Counted from the first letter of the stretch, positions 18,107 through 29,263 are shown. The stretch: 44,990 nucleotides of DNA from Okeania hirsuta (GCF_003838195.1 NZ_RCBY01000038.1:1-44990); one strand, 5' to 3'. Numbers and translations: made by a program. The notes: a model not told the origin generated them from the sequence alone.

Positions 18107-18156
18107 ATACAAACCCGGTTTCTCTGCTTTTTTATACGGATACTACCGGGTTTGAT
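18107..18156 (-). terminator. hairpin just after the multicopper oxidase gene
   Basis: GATACAAACCCGGT and ACCGGGTTTGATAT form a 12-13 bp stem around a roughly 25-base loop, immediately downstream of the oxidase stop codon (minus strand). It lacks a clean T-tract on that strand, so it may be a repeat rather than a true intrinsic terminator. Confidence 0.35.
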
Positions 18157-18157
18157 A

Positions 18158-20818
18158 TTACTTAGTTGGTGCAGCACCTGATATCTCAAACCCATCTGGA
18201 TTTACTACTTGGATATTATTCATCATGCCTCTATCTTCATGTGCTAGTATGTGGCAGTGATAAACAAATGTACCAGTAATAAAGGGATTCACGAAGGGAA
18301 TACGGATTTTAGTTATGCTGTTTTTAGGTAAGTTAATTACATCTCGATATCCTTGGGATTCTAGAGTACATTTGTATCCATCTGTACCATCAGGAAGAAT
18401 CCCTGTTAGGTGTGTACAATTTTCTACGTCATAATTATTATACTTTTTACTATTAAGGTTTTCAGAGACCGTCACCTCAGTAACAACGAAATCAAGCTGG
18501 TGTATGTGGAAAACGTGAGCATTACTGTCTGCATTGACCAAGTGCCACTCTTCTAAATCTCCTATCCGGGAAACTTTATCAATCCGGTTTGCATCATATA
18601 ATTCTTTGATTTTGTTGAAATCAACCGGGTTGATAAAGTTTCCCGGATAGGAGATTTAGAAGAGTGGCATTGACCAAGTGCCACTCTTCTAAATCTCCTA
18701 TCCGGGAAACTTTATCAATCCGGTTTGCATCATATAATTCTTTGATTTTGTTGAAATCAACCGGGTTGTCTTCTGCTTTTTCAAGTCCTTTTAGAAAAAA
18801 CTTTCCATCTCCTCGGCTGAAATAGAAGTAACGTTTGCTGGTGCGTGGGTCTGTATAAATTGGTTTAATGTCATTGCCACCCTCTGTTGGGTAAGTTATG
18901 CACCTTTTATTTTGCTTTTCTGTAATATTTGCTTTCCCATTGTAAGGAACATCCTCATCATACACAATTTTTTTACCTGTGTTTGGGTCAATTCTATAAG
19001 CATAATGATGATACTTATCTGGACAAGGTTCTAGATTATCTTCTTCATTAGGCATTATCAATTCAGAAGGCGGCAATATCTTGTCTTGATACTCTGAGTG
19101 GTTTTCGAGGTAACTGTATAAGGTCTTGTCATTATCGTCACCATCCTTATCATCGTCATCATCGCCCTGGCATAAATCACCTAACTCCAACTTATTTCCA
19201 CCTGCTTCGTAGCAAACTGTATCATTTCCTACCTCAACAGTTGCTAACAACTGAGTTATTTTAAAGAAGTTGTTAAAAAACGGTTTATCTTTTGCAGTCA
19301 AGTGGGTCTCAAGGTCGGAAACAAGATAATATATATTTTGATCTATCCCTGTCCCTGTAACTGTTGTTGACGGACCTCCTACTACAAGAAGTTCTACTCG
19401 TGCAGCAGGTGGCAATAGAACTGAGTCAGTTGCGACTGGTTTTTCAACAACATCACCATCACGCGCCAAGATAATAAAATTTGGTTCACCATTGGGATTA
19501 GCAAATTGAACTTGATTATCTGGTGTTCCTAACTCATAATGATCACCTTTCCATACTTTTTTACCTTGTTCTAGAGCAATGTTCATATACACATCCGACC
19601 CTGAATTAGCAATGCGCCAGAATTGAACCTCTCCAGGCTTAATTGTTATTTTAGGGTTGACTTGACCATTGAGAGTTAAACATTTTTCATTATTTGTCCC
19701 TAAAATATCATTAAAATCTTTGAACATCATCACCTTTTGATTGACAGAAAAAGGCTCAGGTTCAGTGTCTATATTTTCTAGATTCCCCGTTGTAACTTTA
19801 AGCCCTTTCTCTGTATTTAGAAGCTTGTAATAATCATCCATCCCCTTAATAATAATTCCACCGGACAAACCACCCCGAACCTGTTGCCGACTAAGTGAGT
19901 GAGCATGGGAATGATACCAAAAGAGTCCTGACTGGTGGACGTATGGAATCTTGATTCTCATATTGTACTCATTTATTGGACCACCATATTTAGGTTCGTA
20001 TGTATTATCACCGGGATAATAACCACCAGGAAGAATAGGAGTTGGAGAGAGAAAGTCCGGCGGATTCGTATTGGGTGTCACATTAGAAGGAACATCCACC
20101 AAAACATCATCAGAACTCAGTAAAGGTGATACGTTGAAACCATGATAATGAATGTTAGTGTATTGAGATTGACTCTCTAAATTTTCTTTTGTTTGTGGTA
20201 TACTACCCTCTTCTTGGACTTTGACTGGTAAATTATTTTTCAGAGTTAGGTCAAAGGAGTTAAGTTTAGCATCATTGGGGCCAGGAAATTGAACAGCATC
20301 ATAGTTAAATTCACCATAAGATGTCACTATAGTTGGTGGGGTATAAGTTCCAACCATATTGTTAGAATTATCTTTATACTCTACTACATTAATTTGTGCA
20401 GGTTGCTCAGTATCTCTAACAATAGTTTTTTGTATGTTCTCTATCTTTACTTGATCTTCAGATGGCTGGTCATAGAAAATAGTCTTGTAGAGGTAGCCAT
20501 CGTATTCATAGCCGTCCTTGTTACTTTTATCTACATCCAGGTATAGCTCGTCTTGAACTGCATCTAGAATAACTCCCTGTCTGCTAATTCTTTTACCATC
20601 ACTATTGATATCCTTATTATTTGTGTATGCAAACTTTGGATTTTCAAATTCAGGCTGAGTTCCTATCTGTTCAGTTATTATTGAACATTCATCAATAAGA
20701 ACTTTATATTAACATCATCATCAGCAAAAGCTTCCCCGGTAAAGGTACTAACAAAAGTAAACGTGCTCACTAAGAACACAATCAGTACCCTGCGTAGGAA
20801 CAGGTATAAATGGTTCAT
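18158..20818 (-). pseudogene. secreted multicopper oxidase, broken by a frameshift and a 136-bp duplication
   Basis: ATG at 20818 starts a signal peptide (RRVLIVFLVSTFTFVSTFTG with AFA after it). A one-base shift at about 20705 separates it from the main frame (VLIDECSIITEQIGTQ… onward, continuous to MVGTYTPP at 20357). Copper ligand motifs are NIHYHGFN and FWYHSHAH in the N-terminal half, and HVFHIHQLDF and HCHILAHEDRGMM in the C-terminal piece (18158-18541), so all four ligand clusters of a type 1/2/3 copper enzyme exist. The central insert is highly acidic (CQGDDDDDKDGDDND). A 136-bp duplication-inversion at 18632-18767 shifts the frame just before the last two clusters. Products from single frames would lack either the leader or the trinuclear-site histidines. 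Confidence 0.85.
18531..18768. repeat. direct duplication with inverted spacer inside the oxidase gene
   Basis: Bases 18531-18632 (102 bp) are repeated identically at 18667-18768, an offset of 136 bp (not a multiple of three). The spacer 18632-18668 is the exact reverse complement of 18544-18580 (37 bp). The structure fits template switching during replication, or a chimeric-read artefact. Confidence 0.9.
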
Positions 20819-20950
20819 AAATTCAACCTAGAGAATCGTTTTAATACTTTGACAAGAGGTAGTATGACAATCTGTCGAACTTAATACAAGGCTTTGTAAC
20901 AAAACTTTAGGACATTAATAAAAGATTCAAGCTTGGTTTTAAGTTTTAAT

Positions 20951-21137
<187 letters not shown>

Positions 21138-21506
21138 TAAGTTTTAATAAATCAGATAAATTAATCAGATAAATTAACATTCAATATGATTAACTTCCTG
21201 AATATCAAAGGAAAATTGAAAAACGCAACGAAAAATGTTATTAGCTCTGATGGCAAATTGCATCAGGGTTGTTTTTTTGTTTGGTAGACCCAAAGATAAG
21301 GGATTTGCAACTTAATAAAGTACCGATTATTACTATATAAAAAGTTTCGTGGCTGTCATTGCGAGGCGATAATATTAGACTCAACCTCAATCGGAAATAG
21401 TCAAGCCAGCCGAAGCAATCTCTACTCTATCAATTAATTAGCTGGTAGTCTATTTTTTTGCTAGTCCCTAATCAGAAATTATGTTGAAGATGCAATTTTG
21501 CATTTT

Positions 21507-21913
<407 letters not shown>

Positions 21914-22000
21914 ACACTCTTGTTCCCCCCAAATTTGGGGGGCTAGGGGGGCAAAATTCAGTTAGCTGATAGCTGATAGCTGAGAGCTGATTGCTTTTTG

Positions 22001-25000
22001 TTAAAACTCTCCTGCTAAAGCAGCAACACAACGTTCACAAATAGTGGGATCTTCTGAAGAAACACCGACATGAGTAGAATAATTCCAACAGCGGTCGCAT
22101 TTCTCTCCATCTGCTTTGACTACTCCTATTCCTAAAGAGTCTGAAATAGATTTATATTCAAGGTTACTTAAAGCTTCTGCAGACTCTAATAATTCTACTT
22201 GGGAAGTAATAAACAGATAACGTAATTCATCAACTCCATTACCAGCTATTTTGGCTTTAATATTATTAGGTTGTTGAGGTAAAGTTTCTGCTTCTACTAC
22301 TTGTACTTGTGGTACAGGGGTCAAATCCACTTTTTGGGGAGGAAAATAAGCTCCTTCTGGTGAGACTAAAGTTGCTGACTGTTTAACCGTATTATCTGTT
22401 GATGTTTTCCGTTTGGGTAATAAAACATCTTTGCCAAATATATCTTCTGTCGTCAATTTAATTTTTTCAGACAGTTTTTGCCGATTTTTAGCAAATAATA
22501 GGTCGCCAGTAACAAAGCGAATTGTGTATATAATTCCAACTAATTCCATGATGGAATTTACTATAGGTAGTTGGTGAATTGTTGTTAATACTGTTAATGT
22601 TACTCGGATTAACAACAGTAATATAATGATAAAAAATACTGCCCCTAAAACTTTTTTATATCCACTAAATAGTTTACTCAAAAAAGCGAAAAAATCTGAT
22701 AAAAGTTCCTGATTTTTAGCAAAATTAGCAGTAGTTTTTGGCGGATGATTAAGAGTTGTATTTTCTGTTTTTTCTGGTTCAATTTCGATTTTTGCTTCGA
22801 GAAATTCTGACTTACTTTTTTCTGCTTTAGCAATAGGATTAAAAGCTTGTATTTGCTCCCGTAATTCCGCATCTTTTACATACAACAATACCTTTGCTTC
22901 TAGAGGCGCACCAATGGATTTTTCTGCCCGTGCTTTTTCCAAAACTTTGTTAACTTCAGTACGAGTTTTGCGTAACTCTTCCCATAACTTAGCCAACTCT
23001 GGGTTATGCCATTTTTCCTCCATTTTCACCCACCCAGACTCAAATACAGATTTGTAAAGAGTTGGATAAGGAATATTTTGCCAAATATCTTCTGCCATAT
23101 GAGGCAAAACTGGAGCGATCGCTTTGGCTAAATTTTCTACAGCTACAGCTAAAACAGTCTGACAACTACGGCGTCTGTAAGCATCAGTCGCACTAATATA
23201 AAGTCTGTCTTTGGCAATATCTAAATAAAAATTAGATAAGTCAACCACACAGAAATTTTGAATTGTTTGGAAAAAGCGGAAATACTGAAACTTCTCAAAA
23301 CCATCCTTGACTTCAGCAAATACCTCTGTCATCCGGTGCAACATATAACGGTCTAACTCTGGCATTTCCTCATAAGCAACAGCATCTTTTGCCGGATCGA
23401 AATCATGGATATTCCCTAACAAAAATCGCGCCGTGTTTCTAATTTTGCGGTAAATATCCGCTATTTGCTTGAGAATATTTTTACCCAGGGGTACATCCGA
23501 AGAATAGTCAACAGAGGAAACCCACAAACGCAAAATATCTGCACCATAAGGAGGTTCTTGTTTTTGATTTTTGCCACCTTCGATAACTATTGACGGGTCT
23601 ACCACATTTCCCAGAGACTTACTCATCTTCCGACCATTCTCATCCAACACAAAACCATGAGTCAAAACAGTTTTATATGGTGCAACACCATTCGTAGCAA
23701 TACTGGTCAGCAAACTTGACTGAAACCAACCGCGATGTTGGTCGGAACCCTCCAAATATATATCAACTGGATACTTTAACCCATCCCTTTGTTGAGCAAC
23801 TGCCGCCCAAGATGAACCAGAGTCAAACCACACATCCATCGTATCCGTACCTTTCTGGTACTTGTCAGCATCTGGGCGATATTTTTCTGGTAAAAGCTCC
23901 TCCACCGACATTTCCCACCAAGCATCAGAACCTTTTTCCGCAACAATTTTTTGCACATGAGCAATAGTCTCCTCAGTCAACAAAGGTTCCCCAGTCTTTT
24001 CCTCATAAAATACCGGAATAGGAACTCCCCAACTTCTTTGTCTAGAAATACACCAGTCAGAGCGATCGCTCACCATAGGAGTAATACGGTTTTCTCCTTG
24101 AGCAGGTATCCACTGAACATCAGCGATCGCCTTAAGTGCTTCATTGCGGAAACCCTCTACAGAAGCAAACCATTGTTCGGTAGCTCGGAAAATAGTTGGT
24201 TTTTTAGTTCGCCAGTCATAGGGATATTTATGTTCGTAGGGTTCCTCTTTCAGCAGAGAATTAGCATTTTGCAGTGCTTCAATGATGGCAACATTTCCCT
24301 CTTTTAATACATTTAACCCCTCGAAGTCTCCCGCTTCAGCAGTAAATTTACCATTGCCATCCACAGGGGACAATATTGGCAAACTATAACGTTGCCCTAC
24401 AATATAGTCTTCCTGACCGTGACCGGGAGCAGTGTGAACTAAACCCGTACCTGAGTCAGTAGTAACGTAGTCGCCACCAATAACAACTTTACTTTCCCGG
24501 TCAAACAGTGGATGTTGGTAAGTACAGTTTTCCAAGTCTTGACCTTTGACTGTCGCTACAGGAGTTAAAGTTGTACCCAAAGTTGCCGACAAACGTTCCA
24601 CTGCTTCTGCTGCAACTATAAATAATTTATCTTCTCCCATTGCATAGTCAACATCCGGTTTAACCAAAGCATAATCGAGGTCTGGGTTAACACTGACTGC
24701 CAAATTACCAGGAATAGTCCAAGGAGTTGTCGTCCAGATAGCAACCCAAAGTTTTTCCAGATAAGGTTTGAGAGATTTTTGAACTGCTTTTGCTAGTTTC
24801 GTAATTTTAAAAGCAGCATAGATACTCTGAGATGTGTGACCTTCAGGATATTCCAGTTCAGCTTCTGCAAGAGCAGTCTTAGAACTCGGACTCCAATGTA
24901 CAGGTTTAAGACCACGATAAATGTAGCCTTTCAAAACCATTTTGCCAAATACCCCAATTTGAGCAGCTTCATATTCTGGAGTCAGAGTCATGTAAGGATC

Positions 25001-25462
25001 TTCCCAGTCTCCCCAAACTCCATAACGTTTGAACGACTCCCGTTGTTTGTCTACAGTTTCCAGAGCAAAGTCTCTAGCTTTTTGACGTAATTCTATAGGT
25101 GTGAGTTTTCCCCTTTCTGCCGATTTAAGATTTTGAATAACTTTTAATTCAATGGGTAAACCATGGCAGTCCCAACCAGGAACGTAACGCACTTTTCGCC
25201 CTTGAAGAATTTGATAGCGGTTAATAATATCTTTAAGAATTTTATTCATGGCATGGCCAATATGTAGATTGCCATTAGCATAAGGCGGGCCATCGTGCAA
25301 AGTAAATGTTTCCCCTGGGTTACTTTCCGAGAGGCGTTCATAAATTTGTTCTTCTGCCCAAAACTTTTGTAGTTCTGGTTCGCGAGTGACCGAGTTTGCC
25401 CTCATATTAAAGTTGGTTTGGGGCAAGTTTACGGTGTCTTTATAGGATTTTGGTTCAACCAT
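22001..25462 (-). CDS. ileS: isoleucyl-tRNA synthetase with inserted CAAD membrane domain
   Basis: A 1,153-residue class I synthetase. HIGH is at residues 67-70 ([15 protein letters not shown]), KMSKS near 615 ([17 protein letters not shown]), and the C-terminal zinc finger has CDRCW and CERC near 1121-1145. It charges tRNA-Ile and has the editing insertion ([16 protein letters not shown]). It is about 200 residues longer than ordinary bacterial IleRS. The extra piece, about residues 895-1090 between the anticodon-binding region and the zinc finger, has two hydrophobic helices ([39 protein letters not shown]) followed by [10 protein letters not shown]. This is the pattern of CAAD, the cyanobacterial domain known to anchor some synthetases to thylakoid membranes. 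Charged/proline linkers flank it. The frame is intact. Confidence 0.95.
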   Translation of the reverse strand: MVEPKSYKDTVNLPQTNFNMRANSVTREPELQKFWAEEQIYERLSESNPGETFTLHDGPPYANGNLHIGHAMNKILKDIINRYQILQGRKVRYVPGWDCHGLPIELKVIQNLKSAERGKLTPIELRQKARDFALETVDKQRESFKRYGVWGDWEDPYMTLTPEYEAAQIGVFGKMVLKGYIYRGLKPVHWSPSSKTALAEAELEYPEGHTSQSIYAAFKITKLAKAVQKSLKPYLEKLWVAIWTTTPWTIPGNLAVSVNPDLDYALVKPDVDYAMGEDKLFIVAAEAVERLSATLGTTLTPVATVKGQDLENCTYQHPLFDRESKVVIGGDYVTTDSGTGLVHTAPGHGQEDYIVGQRYSLPILSPVDGNGKFTAEAGDFEGLNVLKEGNVAIIEALQNANSLLKEEPYEHKYPYDWRTKKPTIFRATEQWFASVEGFRNEALKAIADVQWIPAQGENRITPMVSDRSDWCISRQRSWGVPIPVFYEEKTGEPLLTEETIAHVQKIVAEKGSDAWWEMSVEELLPEKYRPDADKYQKGTDTMDVWFDSGSSWAAVAQQRDGLKYPVDIYLEGSDQHRGWFQSSLLTSIATNGVAPYKTVLTHGFVLDENGRKMSKSLGNVVDPSIVIEGGKNQKQEPPYGADILRLWVSSVDYSSDVPLGKNILKQIADIYRKIRNTARFLLGNIHDFDPAKDAVAYEEMPELDRYMLHRMTEVFAEVKDGFEKFQYFRFFQTIQNFCVVDLSNFYLDIAKDRLYISATDAYRRRSCQTVLAVAVENLAKAIAPVLPHMAEDIWQNIPYPTLYKSVFESGWVKMEEKWHNPELAKLWEELRKTRTEVNKVLEKARAEKSIGAPLEAKVLLYVKDAELREQIQAFNPIAKAEKSKSEFLEAKIEIEPEKTENTTLNHPPKTTANFAKNQELLSDFFAFLSKLFSGYKKVLGAVFFIIILLLLIRVTLTVLTTIHQLPIVNSIMELVGIIYTIRFVTGDLLFAKNRQKLSEKIKLTTEDIFGKDVLLPKRKTSTDNTVKQSATLVSPEGAYFPPQKVDLTPVPQVQVVEAETLPQQPNNIKAKIAGNGVDELRYLFITSQVELLESAEALSNLEYKSISDSLGIGVVKADGEKCDRCWNYSTHVGVSSEDPTICERCVAALAGEF

Positions 25463-25719
25463 TAGATTTTGGATTTTTCTGTTAGTATATTCAGAATTTT
25501 AGACTTATTTCTTTGTATCATCCATTGTCTAGGGTATTGATTCTGTTGAATTTTATCTATATAGTGTAATTCGTGTATTAGAATAAACTACGAAATTTAT
25601 CATAGGCATTTCTAAGAACTAACGTTTTTGCCCAGGAACGGCAAAGGTTTGAGATTAATTCTTCAAAATGTCTAATATAAAGTTGCTGAAAGAATAAGTC
25701 AAGGAGAAAAAACCGAAAG
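25463..25719. other. divergent control region between ileS and the aminotransferase
   Basis: A 257-bp AT-rich gap between divergent genes; promoters for both must lie here. The rightward gene has a good AAGGAG site at 25702-25707. No RNA gene is recognised. Confidence 0.4.
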
Positions 25720-26685
25720 ATGAAATTTACTAAAGACTCTAAAACACCAGACCCAATTCCACAAGATGGAATTGAACAAGCGATCAAACTAATGGAAACT
25801 GGGAGACTATATCGTTATAATTTCGGTACAGAATTCAACGAAAATACTGATAATTCTAGTTTAGAGGAAGAGTTGGCTTCTGAGGTGGCACAGCTAGAAG
25901 TAGAATTTAGTAAATATACAGGCCACAAATATACGATCGCTGTGAACTCATGTGGAAGTGCCTTATTCTTGAGTCTGAAAGCAGCAGGAGTACAACCAGG
26001 GGCAAAGGTTTTGACAAATGGCTTCACGTTTACAGCAGTTCCCAGTAGTATTGTCCATGCAGGGGCAGTACCAATTTATTTAGAATGCAATGAGCTATAT
26101 CAAGTAGATTTAGATGACCTCAAAGGAAAAATTCAAGCTCATCAAGATGCGAAATTTTTTATTTTGTCTCATATGCGGGGACACATATCCGATCTCCAGG
26201 CGATCGAAGAGATATGCTGTCAGGCGGGAGTTTTCCTCATAGAAGACTGTGCTCATAGTCTAGGATCAAAGTGGTATGACAACAACCAGAAAAAAGACAG
26301 ATTAGTTGGCCAATATGGACAAATTGCTTGTTTTAGTAGTCAAAGTTATAAATTATTAAATTCTGGAGAAGGAGGCTTTATTGCTACTAACAATGAGAAA
26401 ATAGCAGCTTACTGTATTTTAGCTGCTGGATCTTATGAGAAGTTATATAAGAAGCATCTCAGTCGGCCTTTTGATAATGATTTATTTGAACAAATGAAGC
26501 CGTTGGTGCCTAATTTTAGTTTGAGAATGAATAATTTAACAGCCGCAGTTCTCCGACCACAAATCAAAACTCTTGAAACTAAAATTTCCGAATACAACCA
26601 TAAGGGGGTTGGTAAGGGGGTGCTGGTTTCCCCACTCCTCCACAGGGTGGGGCGGAAAGCACCCCCTTACATAAATAAATGTTGA
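25720..26685 (+). pseudogene. DegT/DnrJ/EryC1/StrS-type aminotransferase, 3' truncated
   Basis: A PLP-dependent aminotransferase of the DegT group used in sugar or secondary metabolism. It has AVNSCGSALFLSLKAAGVQPG (cofactor phosphate region), LTNGFTFTAVPSSIVHAGAVP, LIEDCAHSLGSKW (aspartate contacting the pyridine) and SSQSYKLLNSGEGG, whose lysine (about 229) should form the Schiff base. Family members are usually 370-400 residues. Here similarity stops near residue 293 (ETKISEYN), after which the frame runs through a palindromic repeat (GVGKGVLVSPLL…) to a stop next to the IS605 left end. The missing C-terminus is not found on the other side of the element. Confidence 0.75.
26613..26669. repeat. 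strong palindromic repeat at the 3' end of the aminotransferase
   Basis: TAAGGGGGTGCTGGTTTCCC pairs with the complementary arm ending CACCCCCTTA over about 23 bp with few mismatches, around a short loop. It contributes 19 foreign codons to the truncated gene. It could also fold as an RNA hairpin and end transcription. Confidence 0.7.
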
Positions 26686-26695
26686 TCCGCTTCGA

Positions 26696-27118
26696 TCAAG
26701 ATGTTTGTCTACCTCCCGACTGATTTTTGATGTAATCTTTGACTATTTCCAAGGGTGCGCCACCACAGGAAACTATACATTTTGAGTCATGCCATAATTT
26801 AGCTTTTCCCCAGTAAAATTGGTTGATTTCTTGAGCATATTTTCGTCTAATAATTCTGCTGGTAGCAGACTTTAGAGATGATATTAACTGGGAAATATTA
26901 TTGTCTGGATGTAGCTGAATCAATATGTGTACATGGTCTGGCTCACCTTCAAACTCTTCTAAGGAACAGCGTTTAGCAGTTAAAACTTTTTCTATGATTT
27001 CCCTCATATCTTTAATCATGTTTGTAGTCAATACTTTTTTTCTATATTGAGTCACGAAACATATATGCAGGTGAATGTCATAGACTACATGAGAACCACG
27101 GTTTAATTCTTTTTCCAT
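26696..27118 (-). CDS. tnpA: IS200/IS605 Y1 transposase TnpA
   Basis: A 140-residue HUH nuclease. It begins GSHVVYDIHLHICFVTQYRK, has the metal-binding HUH as H62-V-H64 (GEPDHVHILIQLHP) and the likely nucleophile Y129 (LEIVKDYIKNQ). It cleaves and rejoins single-stranded element ends by recognising their hairpins. Full length for the family. It diverges from tnpB with a 74-bp gap. Confidence 0.92.
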   Translation of the reverse strand: MEKELNRGSHVVYDIHLHICFVTQYRKKVLTTNMIKDMREIIEKVLTAKRCSLEEFEGEPDHVHILIQLHPDNNISQLISSLKSATSRIIRRKYAQEINQFYWGKAKLWHDSKCIVSCGGAPLEIVKDYIKNQSGGRQTS

Positions 27119-27192
27119 AATTTCTACTCATTTTTATTTTTGGTGTTAAGATAATTATATCGACTCAAACTTTATCTAGAGGTGATAGTTCT

Positions 27193-28572
27193 ATGGCCAA
27201 TAGAAGATTGACTTTTCGACTGTATCCGACAAAAGTACAGAAAGAAAAACTATTTTTAGTCAGAAAACTACACCAGCTTTTGTATAACGCTGGTGTCGCT
27301 CATAGGCGTTTTGAGTGGAGAAAAAATCGCTCAAATGTAGACTATTTCACTCAGCAAAACGCATTACCAGGTTTTAGACAGCAGTGGTCCGATTATCAAC
27401 AGCTTAATTTAAGTTCATTGCAAGCAACAGTCAAGCGTGTTGACTTAGCTTATAATGCTTTTTTTAAAGGAATCAGGAAACGCCCAAAGTTTAAGTCAAT
27501 TAGGAATTACTCCGGTTGGACTTACCCAGATGGTCGTCAAGGTTTTAAGGTGCAAATTGAAAAGTGCCAAAAATATTCTGTTAACTGTGGATGGGTGACA
27601 CTTAATGACTTGGGTATGAGACTCAGGATGCGGGGTAGGTTTAAGTATTGGGGAAAACCTACTACTTGTACGATTGTTTATCGTCCTCATAAAGATGAGT
27701 GGTATGTTTCATTTAGTATCAAGACCTCGGAACCATTACCGTTGTTTGGCAGTAAATCTCCCTTAGATTATGAGTCAATGGTGGCTTTTGACCTTGGTAC
27801 TCAAACAGCTTTGACTTGTTATGATGGCTATGGTTTTGACGAAATTAGTAATCCTAGATTTGACAGGGAGTTTGCCCCAAAAATTCAGCAAGCTTCACGT
27901 CAACTCAAAAGAAAGCAAGGACCAATTAAAGGTAAGCAAAAAGCATCAAGTAGATGGAAAAAAGCGAAGAGAAAAATCTCTAAGCTCAAGGCCAAACAAT
28001 CAGCCGTAAGACAAGATTGGCAGCATAAAGTAACTACAGATATTGCTAGTTGTTATGACATCGTAGTTACTGAAAAATTAAATGTTAAAGGCATGACCCG
28101 AAAAGCCAAGACAGGTAAACGCTCAAAGCAAAAAGCAGGTCTCAACCGTTCTCTGCTTGATGTTGGCTTTGGAACATTAAATCAGATGGTGTTGTATAAA
28201 ATTTTAGGTAAAGGTGGTTTGCATATAACCATTGACACCAGGAGAGTCAAGCCTTCTCAGAGATGCCCTAGCTGTGGAACAGTTCATAAAGAATGGGCAC
28301 AGTTGAGTAATCGTTACCATGTTTGTGATGATTGTGGTTTTGAGGTGCCAAGAGACCAAGGCTCGGTCATGGTGATGTGGAATGTTGCTGCAGATCGGCA
28401 ACCGGGGTTAGGAACTGGCCTCGTTAATCGTCGATGCTCAAGCTCTACTGATTCGACCCGTAAACATACAGGCTCGATGAGGCAACTGGGGCAAATGAAG
28501 CGCTCAAAATCTCAAAGTGCGGACTTTGTTGACGGGGACTTAGAAACCCCGTCCGTCTACACGGCGGGGTAG
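27193..28572 (+). CDS. tnpB: RNA-guided endonuclease TnpB
   Basis: A 459-residue TnpB. The N-terminus RRLTFRLYPTKVQKEKL is typical. RuvC acids are D200 (MVAFDLGTQTA) and E294 (VVTEKLNVKGM); the zinc finger is C358/C361 and C378/C381. The last catalytic aspartate is D388 in VPRDQGSVMVMWNVA, replacing the usual DRDxNAA. It carries an unusually long, basic tail of about 60 residues after RuvC, coded by sequence that also forms the element's right end. TnpB proteins cut DNA next to a short motif under the guidance of an RNA from the right end. A TTTATCTAGAGGTGATAG leader gives a reasonable AGAGGTG ribosome site. Intact frame. Confidence 0.9.
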   Translation: MANRRLTFRLYPTKVQKEKLFLVRKLHQLLYNAGVAHRRFEWRKNRSNVDYFTQQNALPGFRQQWSDYQQLNLSSLQATVKRVDLAYNAFFKGIRKRPKFKSIRNYSGWTYPDGRQGFKVQIEKCQKYSVNCGWVTLNDLGMRLRMRGRFKYWGKPTTCTIVYRPHKDEWYVSFSIKTSEPLPLFGSKSPLDYESMVAFDLGTQTALTCYDGYGFDEISNPRFDREFAPKIQQASRQLKRKQGPIKGKQKASSRWKKAKRKISKLKAKQSAVRQDWQHKVTTDIASCYDIVVTEKLNVKGMTRKAKTGKRSKQKAGLNRSLLDVGFGTLNQMVLYKILGKGGLHITIDTRRVKPSQRCPSCGTVHKEWAQLSNRYHVCDDCGFEVPRDQGSVMVMWNVAADRQPGLGTGLVNRRCSSSTDSTRKHTGSMRQLGQMKRSKSQSADFVDGDLETPSVYTAG

Positions 28573-28580
28573 TTCATTGT
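28440..28580 (+). ncRNA. probable omega (right-end) RNA region of the IS605 element
   Basis: In IS605 elements the guide RNA spans the tnpB 3' end and the right-end hairpin, with the guide formed by flanking DNA. Here the hairpin CCCCGTCCG/ACGGCGGGG lies at 28547-28569 and the guide would begin just after about 28578, inside the truncated dam gene. Position is inferred from the family; no structure search was done. Confidence 0.4.
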
Positions 28581-28963
28581 GCCCACCTTCCTAAACTCGC
28601 TGTTTGAGCTAATCCCGTTCTGACTTGTCTTGCTCGGACAAAAAAACGGCGGGCACGTTCTAAATCAGAAATTTGTTCTGTAGGTGGTGTCAGCGCTATT
28701 TTAAATTCTTCTCTAGAAAAGGGGGTAAGAGCGATCGCTTGAATTAGTTCTTCTTGAGAGTCCCGTAACATTCTAAAAAAGTTAACAACTTCTCCATCTA
28801 AATCGTTATAGGTTTCTACATCAGAGGGTTTTCTATTCAATAAAACTGCTGCGGAACCACCAAAAGGTTCACAGTAATGTTGCGTTTCTGGCAATAGTGG
28901 TAGTAACCAATCAAGATGATTAAATTTTCCTCCATACCATCCAAAAGCTATTAATTTACTCAT
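28574..28963 (-). pseudogene. dam: D12-class DNA adenine methylase, N-terminal part only
   Basis: 129 residues. IAFGWYGGKFNHLDWLLPLL and YCEPFGGSAAVLLNRKPS are the N-terminal AdoMet-binding motifs of Dam-type (D12) methylases. ETYNDLDGEVVNFFRMLRD follows as expected. The frame ends after QVRTGLAQTASLGRW, exactly at the IS605 right end, so the catalytic DPPY motif and target-recognition region are missing. Family members are about 270-290 residues. It cannot methylate DNA in this form. Confidence 0.8.
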
Positions 28964-29065
28964 TTTATCTATTAAAAAGTTAGTCTATTGTAGGGGTTGA
29001 CGGCTGTTAACCCCTACAAATGGTTTATATTTGATATAGGTGTGTAAGTCCTGAAAATTTGAAAA

Positions 29066-29263
29066 TCATACCTGCTCTTCAGAAACACTTTCTTTTCTTT
29101 TTTTCAAAGGAGTTTTAATGATTTTTCCTTTCCATTCTTTCTCAAATTGCTCTCGTTTTTCTAACCAGTCAGCGAATATTAATTCCGGATCGTAGTTAAA
29201 AGCTTTGGCGTGTTCTTCTCGAATTTTGTAAATTTCTTCTAAAATTTCATCAGGTAACATCAT
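29066..29263 (-). CDS. antitoxin-like small protein downstream of a PIN toxin
   Basis: 65 residues: LPDEILEEIYKIREEHAKAF then NYDPELIFADWLEKREQFEK and a basic tail. The protein is helical and charged, and resembles the small partners encoded after PIN-domain genes in cyanobacteria. Its ATG overlaps the toxin's 3' end by 14 bp, consistent with a coupled pair in the order toxin-antitoxin. It looks intact. Confidence 0.65.
   Translation of the reverse strand: MMLPDEILEEIYKIREEHAKAFNYDPELIFADWLEKREQFEKEWKGKIIKTPLKKRKESVSEEQV

Larger units (their letters stand above)
26680..28580. mobile_element. IS200/IS605-family element (tnpA and tnpB divergent)
   Basis: Contains a Y1 transposase gene on the minus strand and tnpB on the plus strand, the IS605 arrangement. 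The right end has the typical hairpin (CCCCGTCCGTCTAC…GGCGGGG at 28547-28569) after tnpB. The left end is probably at about 26682-26690, where TTGAT precedes a short hairpin (GATC…GATC). The exact tips are not certain. IS605 elements move as single strands and make no target duplication. Left neighbour is a truncated aminotransferase, right neighbour a truncated dam, and neither gene's missing part lies across the element. Confidence 0.85.

Noticed and set aside
25580-25700. Possible tRNA or riboswitch in the leader of the aminotransferase gene
   Set aside because: No cloverleaf, no CCA-adjacent stem and no recognisable conserved riboswitch core.
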